Of a DNA stretch of 35,251 nucleotides, positions 1 to 9,845 are shown piece after piece. Position numbers and translations under genes: made by a program. Under the pieces are notes generated by a model that saw only the letters and a list, made by a program, of their open reading frames with translations, searched no databases and had not been told where the DNA came from. Within the stretch, counting starts at the first letter, position 1. Every line of letters begins with the position of its first letter. Origin of the DNA: Elusimicrobia bacterium UBA6262 (lineage in GTDB: Bacteria > CAYTYR01 > UBA6262); the NCBI GenBank assembly GCA_002441095.1, contig DJVG01000062.1, positions 1 through 35,251 on the forward strand. Direction: 5' to 3'.

Positions 1-3000
1 TCCGAGTGTCAACAGGTCACCGCTGGAGTTGTAGCCGTAGAGCATTTCTTTGCTGTTGGGATAGCTGAGCTTGGTCTGCTGGCTTGAGGCATTGTACTGT
101 GAGCCAGTAATATATTCTTTGGGATGACTGCCTGCGGTGATGCTTTTCTTAGTGCTGATCACCCGGCCAAGCTGGTCATAGGTGAATTCTGTATAGCCGG
201 AGAGATCAGTGACTTTAGTTAATCTGCCTTTGCCATAGTCGCCTGTGTCGTAGGTGTAGCTAATCTGCTTGCTGTCAGGATAAGTCTTGGTTAATATCCT
301 GCCGAGCCGGTCGTAGGCCAGGGTAGTGGTTTGGTTCTTCGCGTCTTTCTGGGAGATCAGGTTCCCGTTGGCATCGTAGGCGTATTCCCAATGTCCCATC
401 TGGGGGTCGTCCATATTCGTCTTACGGCCTAATGAATCATAGGTAATTTTTGTAGCCGTATAGTTATCATTGACAATTCTGATAAGGTTACCTAATGTGT
501 CATAGGTATAATATGTATAATAATTATTTCCTTGGTTATATTCGCTTATTAGAATTATCCTGTCAAAGGCATCTTTATAATAATCAGTAACATGACCGGT
601 GCTGGATGCGGTTATGCCTTTAGTACGGGTCTCTTTCCAGCCAGAGAAGGAAACAGTAGAATAAGTACCGTCTGACAGGTCTTGTCGGATCACTCTTCCG
701 AGCGCATCATAGGTATAGCTGGTGGTGGCATAATATGGCACAGTCGGGAGATTCTCATAAAATTGTCCGGCAACCCAGCCAGGATATGTTTGATGGTCGG
801 GAAAATAGGGCGTATATGATTTACTGATTAGACCCCGGGTATTGTATTCTTTTAAACCACTGATAACATGATAGCTCCACTTGGTGGTATTCTGGCTTTG
901 TGTTTGCGCTATTCTTCCTAATCCGTCATAGAATTGCCAAGTATCCAGATATTTTGCGGTAGTTGCTGTATCTTCGATGGCTTGCCCTTCCTCTTTACTC
1001 TGTATATGTACACTGCGAGGCAAGGTTGTATCATTGTAAGTATAAATTGTGCTTGGAGAGTCTGTATTGTCTATGGGTGAATATACTTTGAGTAGACGAC
1101 CGAAGGTGTCATATTCATAGGTAGTTGTCTGTCCATTAGGATCGGTTTCAGTAAGCACATTGCCGGTGCCAGGATCATAGGTGGCTGAGCTTTCATGATT
1201 AAGGCTATTGATGACTTTTACGGGGAAGATGTTATATTGGCCGTCATAGGTAGTAGTCGCTATGTTGCCAGTGCCAGTAGCTGTGTTTTCATTGGCATCG
1301 GCGACTGTAAGTATGTTGCCATAAGTGTCGTAGGTCATGGTAACCGTAGGTTTGATTGGATCAGCGTCTAAGCCGCTTTTTTTGGTTGTAAGATTACCAT
1401 TGTCATCATAAGTAAAGGTTGTCTGGGCTTTAGCTGTGTTGGTACAATCTCTGACCTGTTGCCATTTCGGCAGATTGACTATGTATTTGTTGTCAAGAAT
1501 AGTTCTGTGCTCATATTCCATAACATTGATTACATCATCAGCTCCTGTCGTAGTGTCTCCCACATCAATCCTTTCAATAACATTACCGTACGTATCATAA
1601 TAAAAATCACTGCCGGTTGTTTTTTCTATACTGTTATCGTACGTGGTGGTACGGGTTATAAATAAATGCGGGAAATACCAGTTCTTCCCGGCAAGTGGTT
1701 TTACACATTCATGCAAATTTTCAGTTTTAGCCATTAGGTTTGTTTGAGAGTCGTAGCTTCCCTGGGATAAGATTTTGCCTTTATAGGGATTGACGTAGGT
1801 ATCACCCTCAGCGCTGGTTTCGACTATCTGCCCATATTCTTGTAGAAAATTAGTTATAGATGGATATCCGGAATCATCTTTCACAGTCACGGCGCTAAAA
1901 CCAAGAAATTCCTTAGCTTTTACATCATAGTAACCACCCTGATAGGTAAAATACTTTGTATATATATTTATGCCGGGTGATGTTATAATGGCATTGTCGG
2001 TCCTCTGAGAAACCACCTGGATGGGAAAAGGCAAAAACCGGTGGGGATATTCAGTAGAAGGTTTATAAATTATGCTGGTAATCCCTCCCAAAGTGTTGGT
2101 AATGCTGGAAAGTAGATTGGGAATTTCACCTTTATTAATTCTCACTTCTAATCCGGCAGCGCCACCATTTTGTAAATCTTCATGTTCGTAATTAGCTACA
2201 TCTAATTTTCCATCGCCATTGAAATCGCCAAACTGGAAATTCCGCGGCCCGGTACCAGCATCAGTCCAGAGTCCCTGGGAACGGAAATTGGTTTCAAAGG
2301 AAGAAATAGCCCCGGTATTAAACCAGACATGCAAGCCTGCATATCCCGAGCTGTCTTCGCTTTGCGAATTATTCCGGGCAATATCAATCAATCCATCGCC
2401 GTTCATATCTACAAAGAAAAAGTCTTTTACCGGGGAATCAAACCATTTATTATATATATGTTCGAGACTGTCACCGCGGTTAAGATATACTTCCAGCTTT
2501 TCGTTGCCTCGGTAATTGTATTGGCAAACATCAAGTAAACCATCTCCGTTAAAATCATTAAAATATATCTTGTAAGTATCAATAATATCGTTTAGCCATA
2601 TTCCTTTATCATCGAATCCTGATTTGGTTTTAAACCAGACATGCAAACCGCGTTGAGTATTGCCGCTGCCTTGATCAATGATTCGCCTGGCTATATCCGT
2701 TTTGCCATCACTGTTTAAATCGAAGAGAAAAAACGAACCTTCCGTGTTAGTGAAATTCCACGTTTCAGCCGCATTGAAACCATCCCCCGTACTTTTAGTA
2801 ATGCGCGCTTCCAGGGAATTGCCATTTTGTCTGACTACATCAACTTTTCCATCTCCGTTGAAGTCACCAAATTGAAGATTAGGCTCAGAACCTTGGTAAC
2901 CGACATTAAATTCAGCCCATTCTCCCATAGCCGTAAAACCACTGCCTGTGTTTTTCCAGACCTTCAATTTATATATTGTTGCCGGATAAGGAGCCCCAGG

Positions 3001-4245
3001 ATATGGCTGGTAAACATATTTATAGCCAACTATGCCGATATCTGTGAGCCCATCACCGGTAAAATCATAAAAATACCAATTTCCTGATACCGAAGTATTG
3101 AGTGTCCAGCTATTTTGAAACTCAAAATTGTCTATCCCATTGGAAAACCAGACCTGCAAGCCGTCTTTACCGCTGAAGTTGTTGAGCAGGTCAGTTTTGC
3201 CGTCTCCATTAATGTCGAGTAGATAAAAAACATTATCAGTGCCAAGGCCCTGTTTAGGCCATAGTGACTTAATAAATAAGCCTGGGGCTGCATTCATCTG
3301 CGATACAAAGATAGTGCTGGCCGGAAACTTTATCCCATTATGATCATATACATTTATCTCGGTAAGCAAGGAATGATTCGTTTCTGGATGATCCAGATAG
3401 GTAAGTTCATATTTATTTACCAGATTATTGTTTTCCTTTGTTTCTACGGATTTGAGCCGGTATTTTGTAGTAATTTTAAATCCAGACCGATAGCTAGTTA
3501 TCACATCCTGACGACTTTCCTTGTTAAAGGTAATTACACGCAATGGCAGATTGACCCCGTTGTGATATGTATATTCAATACGTTGAGGATAGATCTGTCT
3601 ATCGGGGCCGGGATAATAGTAGTAATAACGAATTTCATTTTCGTTCGTGTCTATCACCTTGGTTAGGGACCATGAATAAATATTAGAAGGATTAGCCGGA
3701 TTACTTACTTGGGAATTATATGTATCCGGACTAAAACCAAAAAGGTATTTGGTACCGCTTTTATCCCAAGCAGTCCAATAGTTATTCTCATACTTAAATT
3801 TCATAAAGGAGGAGTCGATCTTTATCCGATATTCATTATTGCCAATAGGAGTAAGTTCCTGGGTGCTGCCACCGGAAGAAAAGATAAATGTGTCGGTGGT
3901 ATTGTATTTAGGAATACCATTCTTTGTAGATCTTTGGATAATACCGAAGCTTAGATCCCAACCCTGTCCGCACCAGCCATTACCACTAGAGGAGTTATAA
4001 ACCATAGTCAGATTCGGCTGCATTCCGTGAGTTCCGGGAGGCACGGCTAAAGGAATAGCATGCGTGAAAGAACCAGTGAATAAAATAGTATCAGATGAGC
4101 CTAAAAGGCTGCCTGGTCCGGAACCATTTCCTGAAGATGCTCGTAATACCGGACCTGTCTCCCCTTCTGTTGGAGATTCTTCTGCTGCATACACCAACGT
4201 ATTTATAAGTGAAAAGAATACAATTCCCAAAATTAGCTTCTTCAT
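1..4245 (-). CDS. Giant secreted SpvB/FG-GAP/YD-repeat (Rhs/Tc-toxin-like) protein, C-terminus beyond window
   Basis: One frame stays open for 1415 codons from an ATG at 4245 to the window edge, with no stop. Residues 1-21 form a signal peptide ending in VYA/AEE. Residues about 50-330 match the SpvB domain (THAIPLAVPPGTHGMQPNL, then GWCGQGWDL). Residues about 340-690 hold seven FG-GAP/VCBS calcium-loop motifs of the type DxNGDGxxD. Around residue 770 the motif GGYYDVKAKEFLGF is typical of the TcdB middle region. From about residue 880 YD repeats (TYDTYGN, YEYDTFGRL, TYDSLGR) continue to the edge. This order is that of TcB/Rhs shells, which form a cocoon around a C-terminal cargo; that cargo is outside the window. 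The stop of the upstream gene directly abuts this ATG, and a GGAGAG site lies inside that gene, so translation is probably coupled. Function as toxin, adhesin or contact-dependent effector is inferred. Confidence 0.93.
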   Translation of the reverse strand, partial: MKKLILGIVFFSLINTLVYAAEESPTEGETGPVLRASSGNGSGPGSLLGSSDTILFTGSFTHAIPLAVPPGTHGMQPNLTMVYNSSSGNGWCGQGWDLSFGIIQRSTKNGIPKYNTTDTFIFSSGGSTQELTPIGNNEYRIKIDSSFMKFKYENNYWTAWDKSGTKYLFGFSPDTYNSQVSNPANPSNIYSWSLTKVIDTNENEIRYYYYYPGPDRQIYPQRIEYTYHNGVNLPLRVITFNKESRQDVITSYRSGFKITTKYRLKSVETKENNNLVNKYELTYLDHPETNHSLLTEINVYDHNGIKFPASTIFVSQMNAAPGLFIKSLWPKQGLGTDNVFYLLDINGDGKTDLLNNFSGKDGLQVWFSNGIDNFEFQNSWTLNTSVSGNWYFYDFTGDGLTDIGIVGYKYVYQPYPGAPYPATIYKLKVWKNTGSGFTAMGEWAEFNVGYQGSEPNLQFGDFNGDGKVDVVRQNGNSLEARITKSTGDGFNAAETWNFTNTEGSFFLFDLNSDGKTDIARRIIDQGSGNTQRGLHVWFKTKSGFDDKGIWLNDIIDTYKIYFNDFNGDGLLDVCQYNYRGNEKLEVYLNRGDSLEHIYNKWFDSPVKDFFFVDMNGDGLIDIARNNSQSEDSSGYAGLHVWFNTGAISSFETNFRSQGLWTDAGTGPRNFQFGDFNGDGKLDVANYEHEDLQNGGAAGLEVRINKGEIPNLLSSITNTLGGITSIIYKPSTEYPHRFLPFPIQVVSQRTDNAIITSPGINIYTKYFTYQGGYYDVKAKEFLGFSAVTVKDDSGYPSITNFLQEYGQIVETSAEGDTYVNPYKGKILSQGSYDSQTNLMAKTENLHECVKPLAGKNWYFPHLFITRTTTYDNSIEKTTGSDFYYDTYGNVIERIDVGDTTTGADDVINVMEYEHRTILDNKYIVNLPKWQQVRDCTNTAKAQTTFTYDDNGNLTTKKSGLDADPIKPTVTMTYDTYGNILTVADANENTATGTGNIATTTYDGQYNIFPVKVINSLNHESSATYDPGTGNVLTETDPNGQTTTYEYDTFGRLLKVYSPIDNTDSPSTIYTYNDTTLPRSVHIQSKEEGQAIEDTATTAKYLDTWQFYDGLGRIAQTQSQNTTKWSYHVISGLKEYNTRGLISKSYTPYFPDHQTYPGWVAGQFYENLPTVPYYATTSYTYDALGRVIRQDLSDGTYSTVSFSGWKETRTKGITASSTGHVTDYYKDAFDRIILISEYNQGNNYYTYYTYDTLGNLIRIVNDNYTATKITYDSLGRKTNMDDPQMGHWEYAYDANGNLISQKDAKNQTTTLAYDRLGRILTKTYPDSKQISYTYDTGDYGKGRLTKVTDLSGYTEFTYDQLGRVISTKKSITAGSHPKEYITGSQYNASSQQTKLSYPNSKEMLYGYNSSGDLLTLG

Positions 4246-5691
4246 TTAATTCTCTCCTTTAATAGTAAAATTATCTATATAATATGACACTCCTATTGGG
4301 TTGTGTCCATTTTCCAGTTTCGCAAATCCCGTGGAATCCCAGTCAGCCATGGTCATCTCTGTGACCAGGAGATCTTTATTTTTGCTTTTCAACATTTCCC
4401 GCAGGTTGAATTCCGCGCGATGCCATTGGCCATCAGCAATGATGCCATCAATTTTGCCGACCTTGTCCATATTGATATCCCAATATGTTTTTTCGTCATC
4501 CGTGAATACTATCTCGTGCCAGGTGCTGCCGGTTTTAACCTGGAAATTAGTCTTGAGTCCCGCCGGTATTTTGTAATCAAAGGAAACCAGCGGATATTTA
4601 CCGGCATCAAAAGCCTGGTTTGTGACTAGGCAGGCATTGTTGCCGTTTTTTACCTGGGTAGTAATTTTTAAGCTTTGCCCTTTTTCACTATCATTTGATC
4701 TTTCTAAGCTTAGCGCTGCCCCTATCTCTCTATTCCTGTTTTGCCATTGACCGAGACCGGTTTCAAATGAGTCCTGACAAAATAATTTACTGTCCGCAGG
4801 TATCGGCGCTACTGCTATTTCTTCTTTCTGGGCATTACTGTTGGTTTGAGAAATACCTAAAACATAAACCGCGAATTTATCAGGGATACCATTAAGAAAC
4901 GTTTCAAAACAGTTACTTTGTTCATCCCAATAAGTATCCACTCCTTGCCAGCTTCCTTCCTCCGGATCAAAGGTAAAGATTTGAATCTGCTTGAGATCTA
5001 TGGCTTCTTCTTTGTCGCTAAAAAAGGATAAGGAGGCATCCCGCGTGAATTTCATTCCTGGCGGTGTCAGTTCATATATTTTCCCTATCATTTTAAGATC
5101 AGCGCTATTTTTAGCGGCAGTTTCTAATGGTTTTAAACAGATCAACTCGGAAGCCTGGTAAAGCGCATGTTCAGGTAAAGTGAATAAAGATTTCTTGTCA
5201 GTGCTCTCGATCTTCCCGCCTGAAGCATTTAAAAATACCCTGCCTACTTCTACAATTATCCTGTCTTCTATTATTTTATCCTTTTCGCCTGATGCGGTTA
5301 GCCGCAATGTATATACCCCCGGAGCAAGGTCAACTTTCTGCTCCTTGTATTTGTATTCAGTCAACCCCGTATCCCATAATCCAAGATTGCCGGGAATAGT
5401 TTTTACCTGGTTAAAATTGATCCTGGGAATGCTTCCGGTCTCTGGTTGTGGTTCTTTCCCTTGGTTGATCAATACCCATTCTGCCGGATTCTCCCCTGCT
5501 CCGTATTCCAGCTTATATTCTTTAAATCCTTCGCCTTCGGCAAATCCATATACCGGCACATCGCCCCGGACGATGGAATAGGCGGCAGGGACTGTGATCT
5601 TACAACGCAGTTCCTTTGTCGCCGCAAATCCGGTTCCTATCTCCCAGGAAAGAGTCGCGGTTATAATGAATATTGATACGAGGTTCTTCAT
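4246..5691 (-). CDS. Secreted multi-domain beta-sandwich protein of unknown function
   Basis: A 481-residue protein with a signal peptide (hydrophobic residues 4-22, ending GFAA). After about residue 150 the stretch GGKIESTDKKSLFTLPEHAL resembles the ZU5-type pattern of a glycine turn followed by a proline-led strand, which is tentative. Residues about 310-481 look like a carbohydrate-binding-type jelly roll: it opens FCQDSFETGLGQW, contains SLKITTQV and WHRAEFNLREML, and ends SYYIDNFTIKGE, as in CBMs that bind glycans. No catalytic motif is recognised. Its ATG overlaps the stop of the glycosyltransferase gene by 4 nt (ATGA), and its stop abuts the ATG of the Rhs-like giant. It may be an accessory surface protein of that giant, or bind the glycosyltransferase product; both are inferences. 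Confidence 0.85.
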   Translation of the reverse strand: MKNLVSIFIITATLSWEIGTGFAATKELRCKITVPAAYSIVRGDVPVYGFAEGEGFKEYKLEYGAGENPAEWVLINQGKEPQPETGSIPRINFNQVKTIPGNLGLWDTGLTEYKYKEQKVDLAPGVYTLRLTASGEKDKIIEDRIIVEVGRVFLNASGGKIESTDKKSLFTLPEHALYQASELICLKPLETAAKNSADLKMIGKIYELTPPGMKFTRDASLSFFSDKEEAIDLKQIQIFTFDPEEGSWQGVDTYWDEQSNCFETFLNGIPDKFAVYVLGISQTNSNAQKEEIAVAPIPADSKLFCQDSFETGLGQWQNRNREIGAALSLERSNDSEKGQSLKITTQVKNGNNACLVTNQAFDAGKYPLVSFDYKIPAGLKTNFQVKTGSTWHEIVFTDDEKTYWDINMDKVGKIDGIIADGQWHRAEFNLREMLKSKNKDLLVTEMTMADWDSTGFAKLENGHNPIGVSYYIDNFTIKGEN

Positions 5692-7349
5692 CTACCGACC
5701 GACCTTCCTATGAGCACAAGTAAAATGACATTAAGGGCAAAAGGTATATTCAACAATAGATTGACTGCTTTGTTCTCAAAATCATATTTAAACACCAATG
5801 GGCTCAATATTATTCCCAAACCAACGGTTAAGAGCCAGACATTGGCGGTAAGGTAGGCGGTCAAGAGCAAGAGCGCGCCGGCAGTCAATTCCAGGACTAT
5901 AAGAACTTTTTCTTTACTCCCTAATTTCAGTCTGGACGCATCCCCGGTCACCGCGAATTCTGTTTTCCTGGTTAATAAATATTCCATAAGATCATAGGAT
6001 GAGGTGATCGCTGTAGCCAGGCAGAGATACGTGAACATAGCTGAAAATTTGAGCATTTGGAACGGCTTCTTCCAGTAAGTGCGCATGACCGGTAATAGCT
6101 GACTGCAACTGGTGACCAGCATTATGAGATAGAAATCAAATCCCCAATATACCTTGTATTCTGTCTTGGTTAGAATATCGCCGATATTCGACCAATGGTC
6201 CGGCAGGATCAGGAAGAGCGGGATATTCAGCCGGAAAATATTCTGGCTCAGGGGTAAAGCCATCCCGGCTATGAAGACATATAATAAAAAAGGCAAAGCC
6301 AACAACAGGCTTCCCGCGCCGATCATAATATCTGCTTTTTCCACCCAGGAGACGCCAGGGGACTTAAGCAACGCAGGATAATAGCTCAGGAGGTATTCCA
6401 TTGTCCCGGTCAGCCATTTACCGGTTCTTTTTCTCAAAGTCCGGTAGGTCTCGGGGAAATCTTCATAGCACACTATATTCGCGGCCAAAACGCCGTAATA
6501 GCCCTTTTCCCTGAGTTTGGAGGAGAAGGCCAGGTCTTCTGTTACAATTTCAGGAAAGCCGCCTATATCCTTCCAGGCGGATGTCCGTATTACCGCGCCG
6601 TGTCCGTAGAACATCATAAATCCGTATTTCTCTTTTACCGGAGCATAGTAGAGCCAATGGAGGTCAGTGTTAAAACCAAAAATCCTCGCGAATCTCCCCT
6701 TTTGCCCCGGATTAGCTGTTTGCCTGGCTTGGACAAAACCAATATTATCATCTTGAGAAAAACAAGAAACAGTCTTCGCTAGGAAGTCTGGCGGCAGGAC
6801 TGTATCAGCGTCACAAATGGCAAAAAATTCATAATCACCGTGTATCTGGTTAAGGCAGTGATTTAAATTACCCGCTTTAAATCCGCGGTGGTTTGGCCGG
6901 CGGATTACTTTGACGCCAGGATATTCTTTCGCGAAAGTATCTATCTCTTCGCGATAAGCAATATCCGGGGAATCATCTAATATATACACATCGTAATTCA
7001 GATAAAGTTGTAACAGGCAGGATTGAACTGAACGGGATTGAAAATCATTCATGGTGGTGTAGAGGATGGCAACTTTTGGTTGCTGGTTAGTTAGATAGTT
7101 AGCCGGTTCGCTAGTTGGCCGGTTGTTCGGTTTAAGAGATATATACCAGGAAAACAGAGTGAAGATCAAATGGTAATACCCGTAGAGCCAAAAGAGATTC
7201 AAACATAACAGGAACGATATGATCGAAACCTGCGCGAATATATTGGCCTGGAAAGCTATAGGCTGGGACAAAGTAAAGTCAAAGTACAGGCAGGTGGTTA
7301 GCCATAATACTATGATGATGACATATACCGTGGATTTTTTAGATATCAT
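5688..7349 (-). CDS. Membrane family-2 glycosyltransferase (BcsA/hyaluronan-synthase-like), no PilZ domain
   Basis: A processive-type GT2 of 553 residues from the ATG at 7349. Two N-terminal membrane helices (about residues 7-26 and 38-70) precede the cytosolic GT-A domain. Visible motifs are DDSP (about 125), the D-x-D motif CDAD (about 180), TED (about 270) and RKRTGKW (about 306-312). The last is a variant of the usual QxxRW, with Lys before Trp. Several C-terminal membrane helices follow. The family polymerises and exports beta-linked polysaccharide from UDP-sugars at the inner membrane. The longer in-frame start at 7436 would overlap the upstream gene by 73 nt and adds an unlikely N-terminus. 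The 7349 start has an AAGGG site and sits 14 nt after the upstream stop. Residues about 75-91 (NNRPTSEPANYLTNQQP) derive from a degenerate GGTTAG-like DNA repeat. Product sugar unknown. Confidence 0.92.
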   Translation of the reverse strand: MISKKSTVYVIIIVLWLTTCLYFDFTLSQPIAFQANIFAQVSIISFLLCLNLFWLYGYYHLIFTLFSWYISLKPNNRPTSEPANYLTNQQPKVAILYTTMNDFQSRSVQSCLLQLYLNYDVYILDDSPDIAYREEIDTFAKEYPGVKVIRRPNHRGFKAGNLNHCLNQIHGDYEFFAICDADTVLPPDFLAKTVSCFSQDDNIGFVQARQTANPGQKGRFARIFGFNTDLHWLYYAPVKEKYGFMMFYGHGAVIRTSAWKDIGGFPEIVTEDLAFSSKLREKGYYGVLAANIVCYEDFPETYRTLRKRTGKWLTGTMEYLLSYYPALLKSPGVSWVEKADIMIGAGSLLLALPFLLYVFIAGMALPLSQNIFRLNIPLFLILPDHWSNIGDILTKTEYKVYWGFDFYLIMLVTSCSQLLPVMRTYWKKPFQMLKFSAMFTYLCLATAITSSYDLMEYLLTRKTEFAVTGDASRLKLGSKEKVLIVLELTAGALLLLTAYLTANVWLLTVGLGIILSPLVFKYDFENKAVNLLLNIPFALNVILLVLIGRSVGR

Positions 7350-7363
7350 TTGTTTACCCTTTG

Positions 7364-9748
7364 TTATTGAACATCTTTCAACTTGCTTTGCGCTACTACT
7401 GAAACTTTCCAATACCAGCCGCGAGGATCCCAGCATTGGGCATAGCGGAAGTTGTCAATAGCGGTCTGATAGGCTTCCCGGGCTTTCAAGGCATCTCCTT
7501 GTTTCTGGTAGGATTCTCCCAGAATGAAATAGCAGGTACCGACATCGTTTAAGGCCCAATACATAGGAGCAAATCCCGGCTTGGCAAAACCGGAAAGTTC
7601 TCCCTGCATGGTTCTGGCTTTTTCTGCGTAAAGGTAAGCGCATTTTTTGGCGTAGAGATCGACACCTTTATAGTCGCCGGCATTCAATGCCTGCCAGGCT
7701 TTGTTGGTCAGGGTCACCGACTTGTAATCACCGTAATTATATGATGTACCCCAAAGATCCAGTTTGTCCTTGGCTGTTTCCCCTACTTTAAAATACCAGC
7801 CCTGCGGATCCCAGCACATGGCAAATCCGAATTGAGCCGCTTTACCGTACATTTCCTTGGCTATTGGATCATTGCTTTGAATCAGGTTAAGTTCGCCTAA
7901 AAGGTAATAGCAGGTCGCTACGTCATTTAAGGCCCAGTTGACTGCTTCTGCTCCCTGGTTTACCGGGGTTGTTTGCAGTGATTGCATTTTTAGCGCTTCT
8001 GCTTCATAGAGTTTAATGCACTTGTTGGCATATAATTCCACACCTTTATAATCCTTGCTAAGCAGGCAATTCCAACTCTTAGTGGTGAGAGTTTTGCTGG
8101 TACCATCTTCATAGTCGTATGGCGTGCCCAAGAGAGCTATCCGGTCTTGCGCGGCTGCTAATACATTGAAATACCAGCCTTGGGGATTCAGGCACACAGC
8201 GTGGCTGAGTTTGTCGCATTGCTCGTACATCTGTTTTGATTGATCGTAATTCTTTACAGCTTCATAGCTTCGGCCAAGGATAAAATAGCAAGTAGCTACA
8301 TCATTGAGCGCCCAATTATCAGGGCCCTCTTTCATGGCTGGATTATTTTTGAAGCTTTTCTCCATTTTGAGAGCTTCTTTATGGAATAACTTGATGCATT
8401 TTTTCGCGTAAAGCCAAACACCGAGATAATCTTTAGCTAACATACTTTCCCAAGCTTTAGCGGTCAGTGTTTTGCTTTGATAATCACCAAAATCATATTT
8501 AGTGCCTATGGTATCCAGACGGTCTTGGGCTGCTTCGGAGACATTAAAATACCAGCCTTTTGGATTCCAGCAGACCGCGTGCGTATATTCTTTGACCTTA
8601 TTATATAGATGCTTGGCTTCCTCAGTCCGGTCTTCTTTCAGCAGTTTTTCTCCTTGCAAATAGTAGCAGGTCGCTACGTCATTCATCGCCCAGTTCTCGG
8701 TCTCTTTGCCTTCATCCGGATCTGTTGTGACGTTTGTTTTCATGTTCTTTGCTTCTTTTTCAAACAGGTACAAGCATTTATTCGTGTATAGATCGACGCC
8801 TTTCAAGTCCTTTTCTTCCAACGCTTTCCAGGCTTTGGTTGTCAGGGTTTCACTCTTATAATCTCCGTATTCATACTTAGTGCCGATATTGTCGATCTTA
8901 TCCTTGGATACTTCCGCCACATTCCAGTGCCAGCCTTGAGGATCCCAGCACACGGCAAACCCTAATTCAGTTGCTTGGCCGAACATCTCTTTGGCCTTTT
9001 CCTGGTCTCCTGCCGCAAGATATCTTTCTCCCTGGATATAATAACAGGTGGCAACGTCATTTAACGCCCAATTAGCAAAGGCCGCTCCTTTAGCCGGCGG
9101 AGCGGAAATCCCGGCCTTCATGGCTCGCGCTTTCTTTTCATACAGCTTTATGCATTTCCTGGTATATAGCTCTATGCCCTGATGGTCTTTCTCTTTTAAT
9201 GAATTCCAGGCCTTGACTGTCAGGGTTTCACTTTTGTAATCACCATAATCGTATGTGGTGTCCATGGTGTCCAGCTTGTCCTGGGCCACTTCTGCCACAT
9301 TCCAATACCAGCCGCGAGGATCCCAGCAAAAGGCATACTTGTATTCGCGGGCTATTTCTTCGAATTTATTTCTGGCTTCATTTTTCTTTCCTTCGCCTTT
9401 AAGAGATTCAGCTTCGATGAATTCAGAGGTCGCGGTGTCGTTTAATTCCCTATTGGCGATCATCTTGGCGAATCCGGCGTGATTTTGGTCTATTTCCGCG
9501 GTCAGCACTCCTTCGCTAAATAGTTCAGCCGCCTGGTCCTTTAGGGCTTTGGCTTTTTCTATGAGGTCTTTTTGCTGGAGGGCTTTCTTTTTAGATTTCT
9601 TGAGGCATTTTTGGGTGAAGGTCCTGGCTTTGGCGTATTCCTTTCTGGTTAAAGCCTGCCAGGCTTGATCGGTGTTTTCATCAGCGGAAAGTATGGTGGT
9701 CGTGAAAAAAAGGAAGAGACCTAATAGAATTGTTGATTTTCTTTGCAT
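7364..9748 (-). CDS. Secreted/periplasmic protein with six TPR-like ~130-residue repeats
   Basis: A 794-residue protein with a signal peptide (residues 1-22, ending LSADE). It is built from six tandem helical repeats of about 130 residues. Each holds a block like LTTKAWKALEEKDLKGVDLY, a block like NWALNDVATCYYLLGE, and a closing block like CWDPQGWYWNVAEVAQDKL. The repeats keep one Cys in the ATCY block and one in the CWDP block, plus several Trp, except that the N-terminal copy is degenerate (ELNDTATSEF). The AWxAL...D...GxxLY and GxxYxxxGDxxKAKEMF pattern resembles tetratricopeptide repeats, suggesting a protein-binding scaffold. A strong GGAGG site precedes the ATG. It is the first gene of the four-gene run that ends in the Rhs-like giant, so it may scaffold the glycosyltransferase or a secretion step (inference). 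The family name is not recognised. Confidence 0.88.
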   Translation of the reverse strand: MQRKSTILLGLFLFFTTTILSADENTDQAWQALTRKEYAKARTFTQKCLKKSKKKALQQKDLIEKAKALKDQAAELFSEGVLTAEIDQNHAGFAKMIANRELNDTATSEFIEAESLKGEGKKNEARNKFEEIAREYKYAFCWDPRGWYWNVAEVAQDKLDTMDTTYDYGDYKSETLTVKAWNSLKEKDHQGIELYTRKCIKLYEKKARAMKAGISAPPAKGAAFANWALNDVATCYYIQGERYLAAGDQEKAKEMFGQATELGFAVCWDPQGWHWNVAEVSKDKIDNIGTKYEYGDYKSETLTTKAWKALEEKDLKGVDLYTNKCLYLFEKEAKNMKTNVTTDPDEGKETENWAMNDVATCYYLQGEKLLKEDRTEEAKHLYNKVKEYTHAVCWNPKGWYFNVSEAAQDRLDTIGTKYDFGDYQSKTLTAKAWESMLAKDYLGVWLYAKKCIKLFHKEALKMEKSFKNNPAMKEGPDNWALNDVATCYFILGRSYEAVKNYDQSKQMYEQCDKLSHAVCLNPQGWYFNVLAAAQDRIALLGTPYDYEDGTSKTLTTKSWNCLLSKDYKGVELYANKCIKLYEAEALKMQSLQTTPVNQGAEAVNWALNDVATCYYLLGELNLIQSNDPIAKEMYGKAAQFGFAMCWDPQGWYFKVGETAKDKLDLWGTSYNYGDYKSVTLTNKAWQALNAGDYKGVDLYAKKCAYLYAEKARTMQGELSGFAKPGFAPMYWALNDVGTCYFILGESYQKQGDALKAREAYQTAIDNFRYAQCWDPRGWYWKVSVVAQSKLKDVQ

Positions 9749-9772
9749 TTATTCCTCCAGCTCAAAATGAAA

Positions 9773-9803
9773 TAAAAAAGCCATAAAAGTGATCTTCTAT
9801 GGC
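9773..9803 (-). terminator. Rho-independent terminator-like hairpin between gpsA and the secretion operon
   Basis: Read on the minus strand, GCCATA...TATGGC pairs as a 6-bp stem, extended after one mismatch by three more pairs, and is followed at once by six T. It lies about 140 nt past the gpsA stop and only 25-30 nt before the next start codon. It can therefore end the gpsA transcript or act as an attenuator for the downstream operon. Confidence 0.6.
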
Positions 9804-9820
9804 ATATAGTGATTGGCACT

Positions 9821-9845
9821 ATTCATTAACAATAAGGTAATGAAT
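9821..9845. other. Perfect 8-bp inverted repeat in the 196-bp gpsA/repeat-protein gap
   Basis: ATTCATTA and TAATGAAT flank a 9-nt loop, so a stable small hairpin or a dimeric operator is possible. The rest of the 9749-9944 gap shows no gene. I found no recognised riboswitch consensus in it. Confidence 0.4.

Noticed and set aside
7350..7436. N-terminal extension of the glycosyltransferase
   Set aside because: It would overlap the upstream gene by 73 nt, has no ribosome binding site and does not look like a membrane-protein start.
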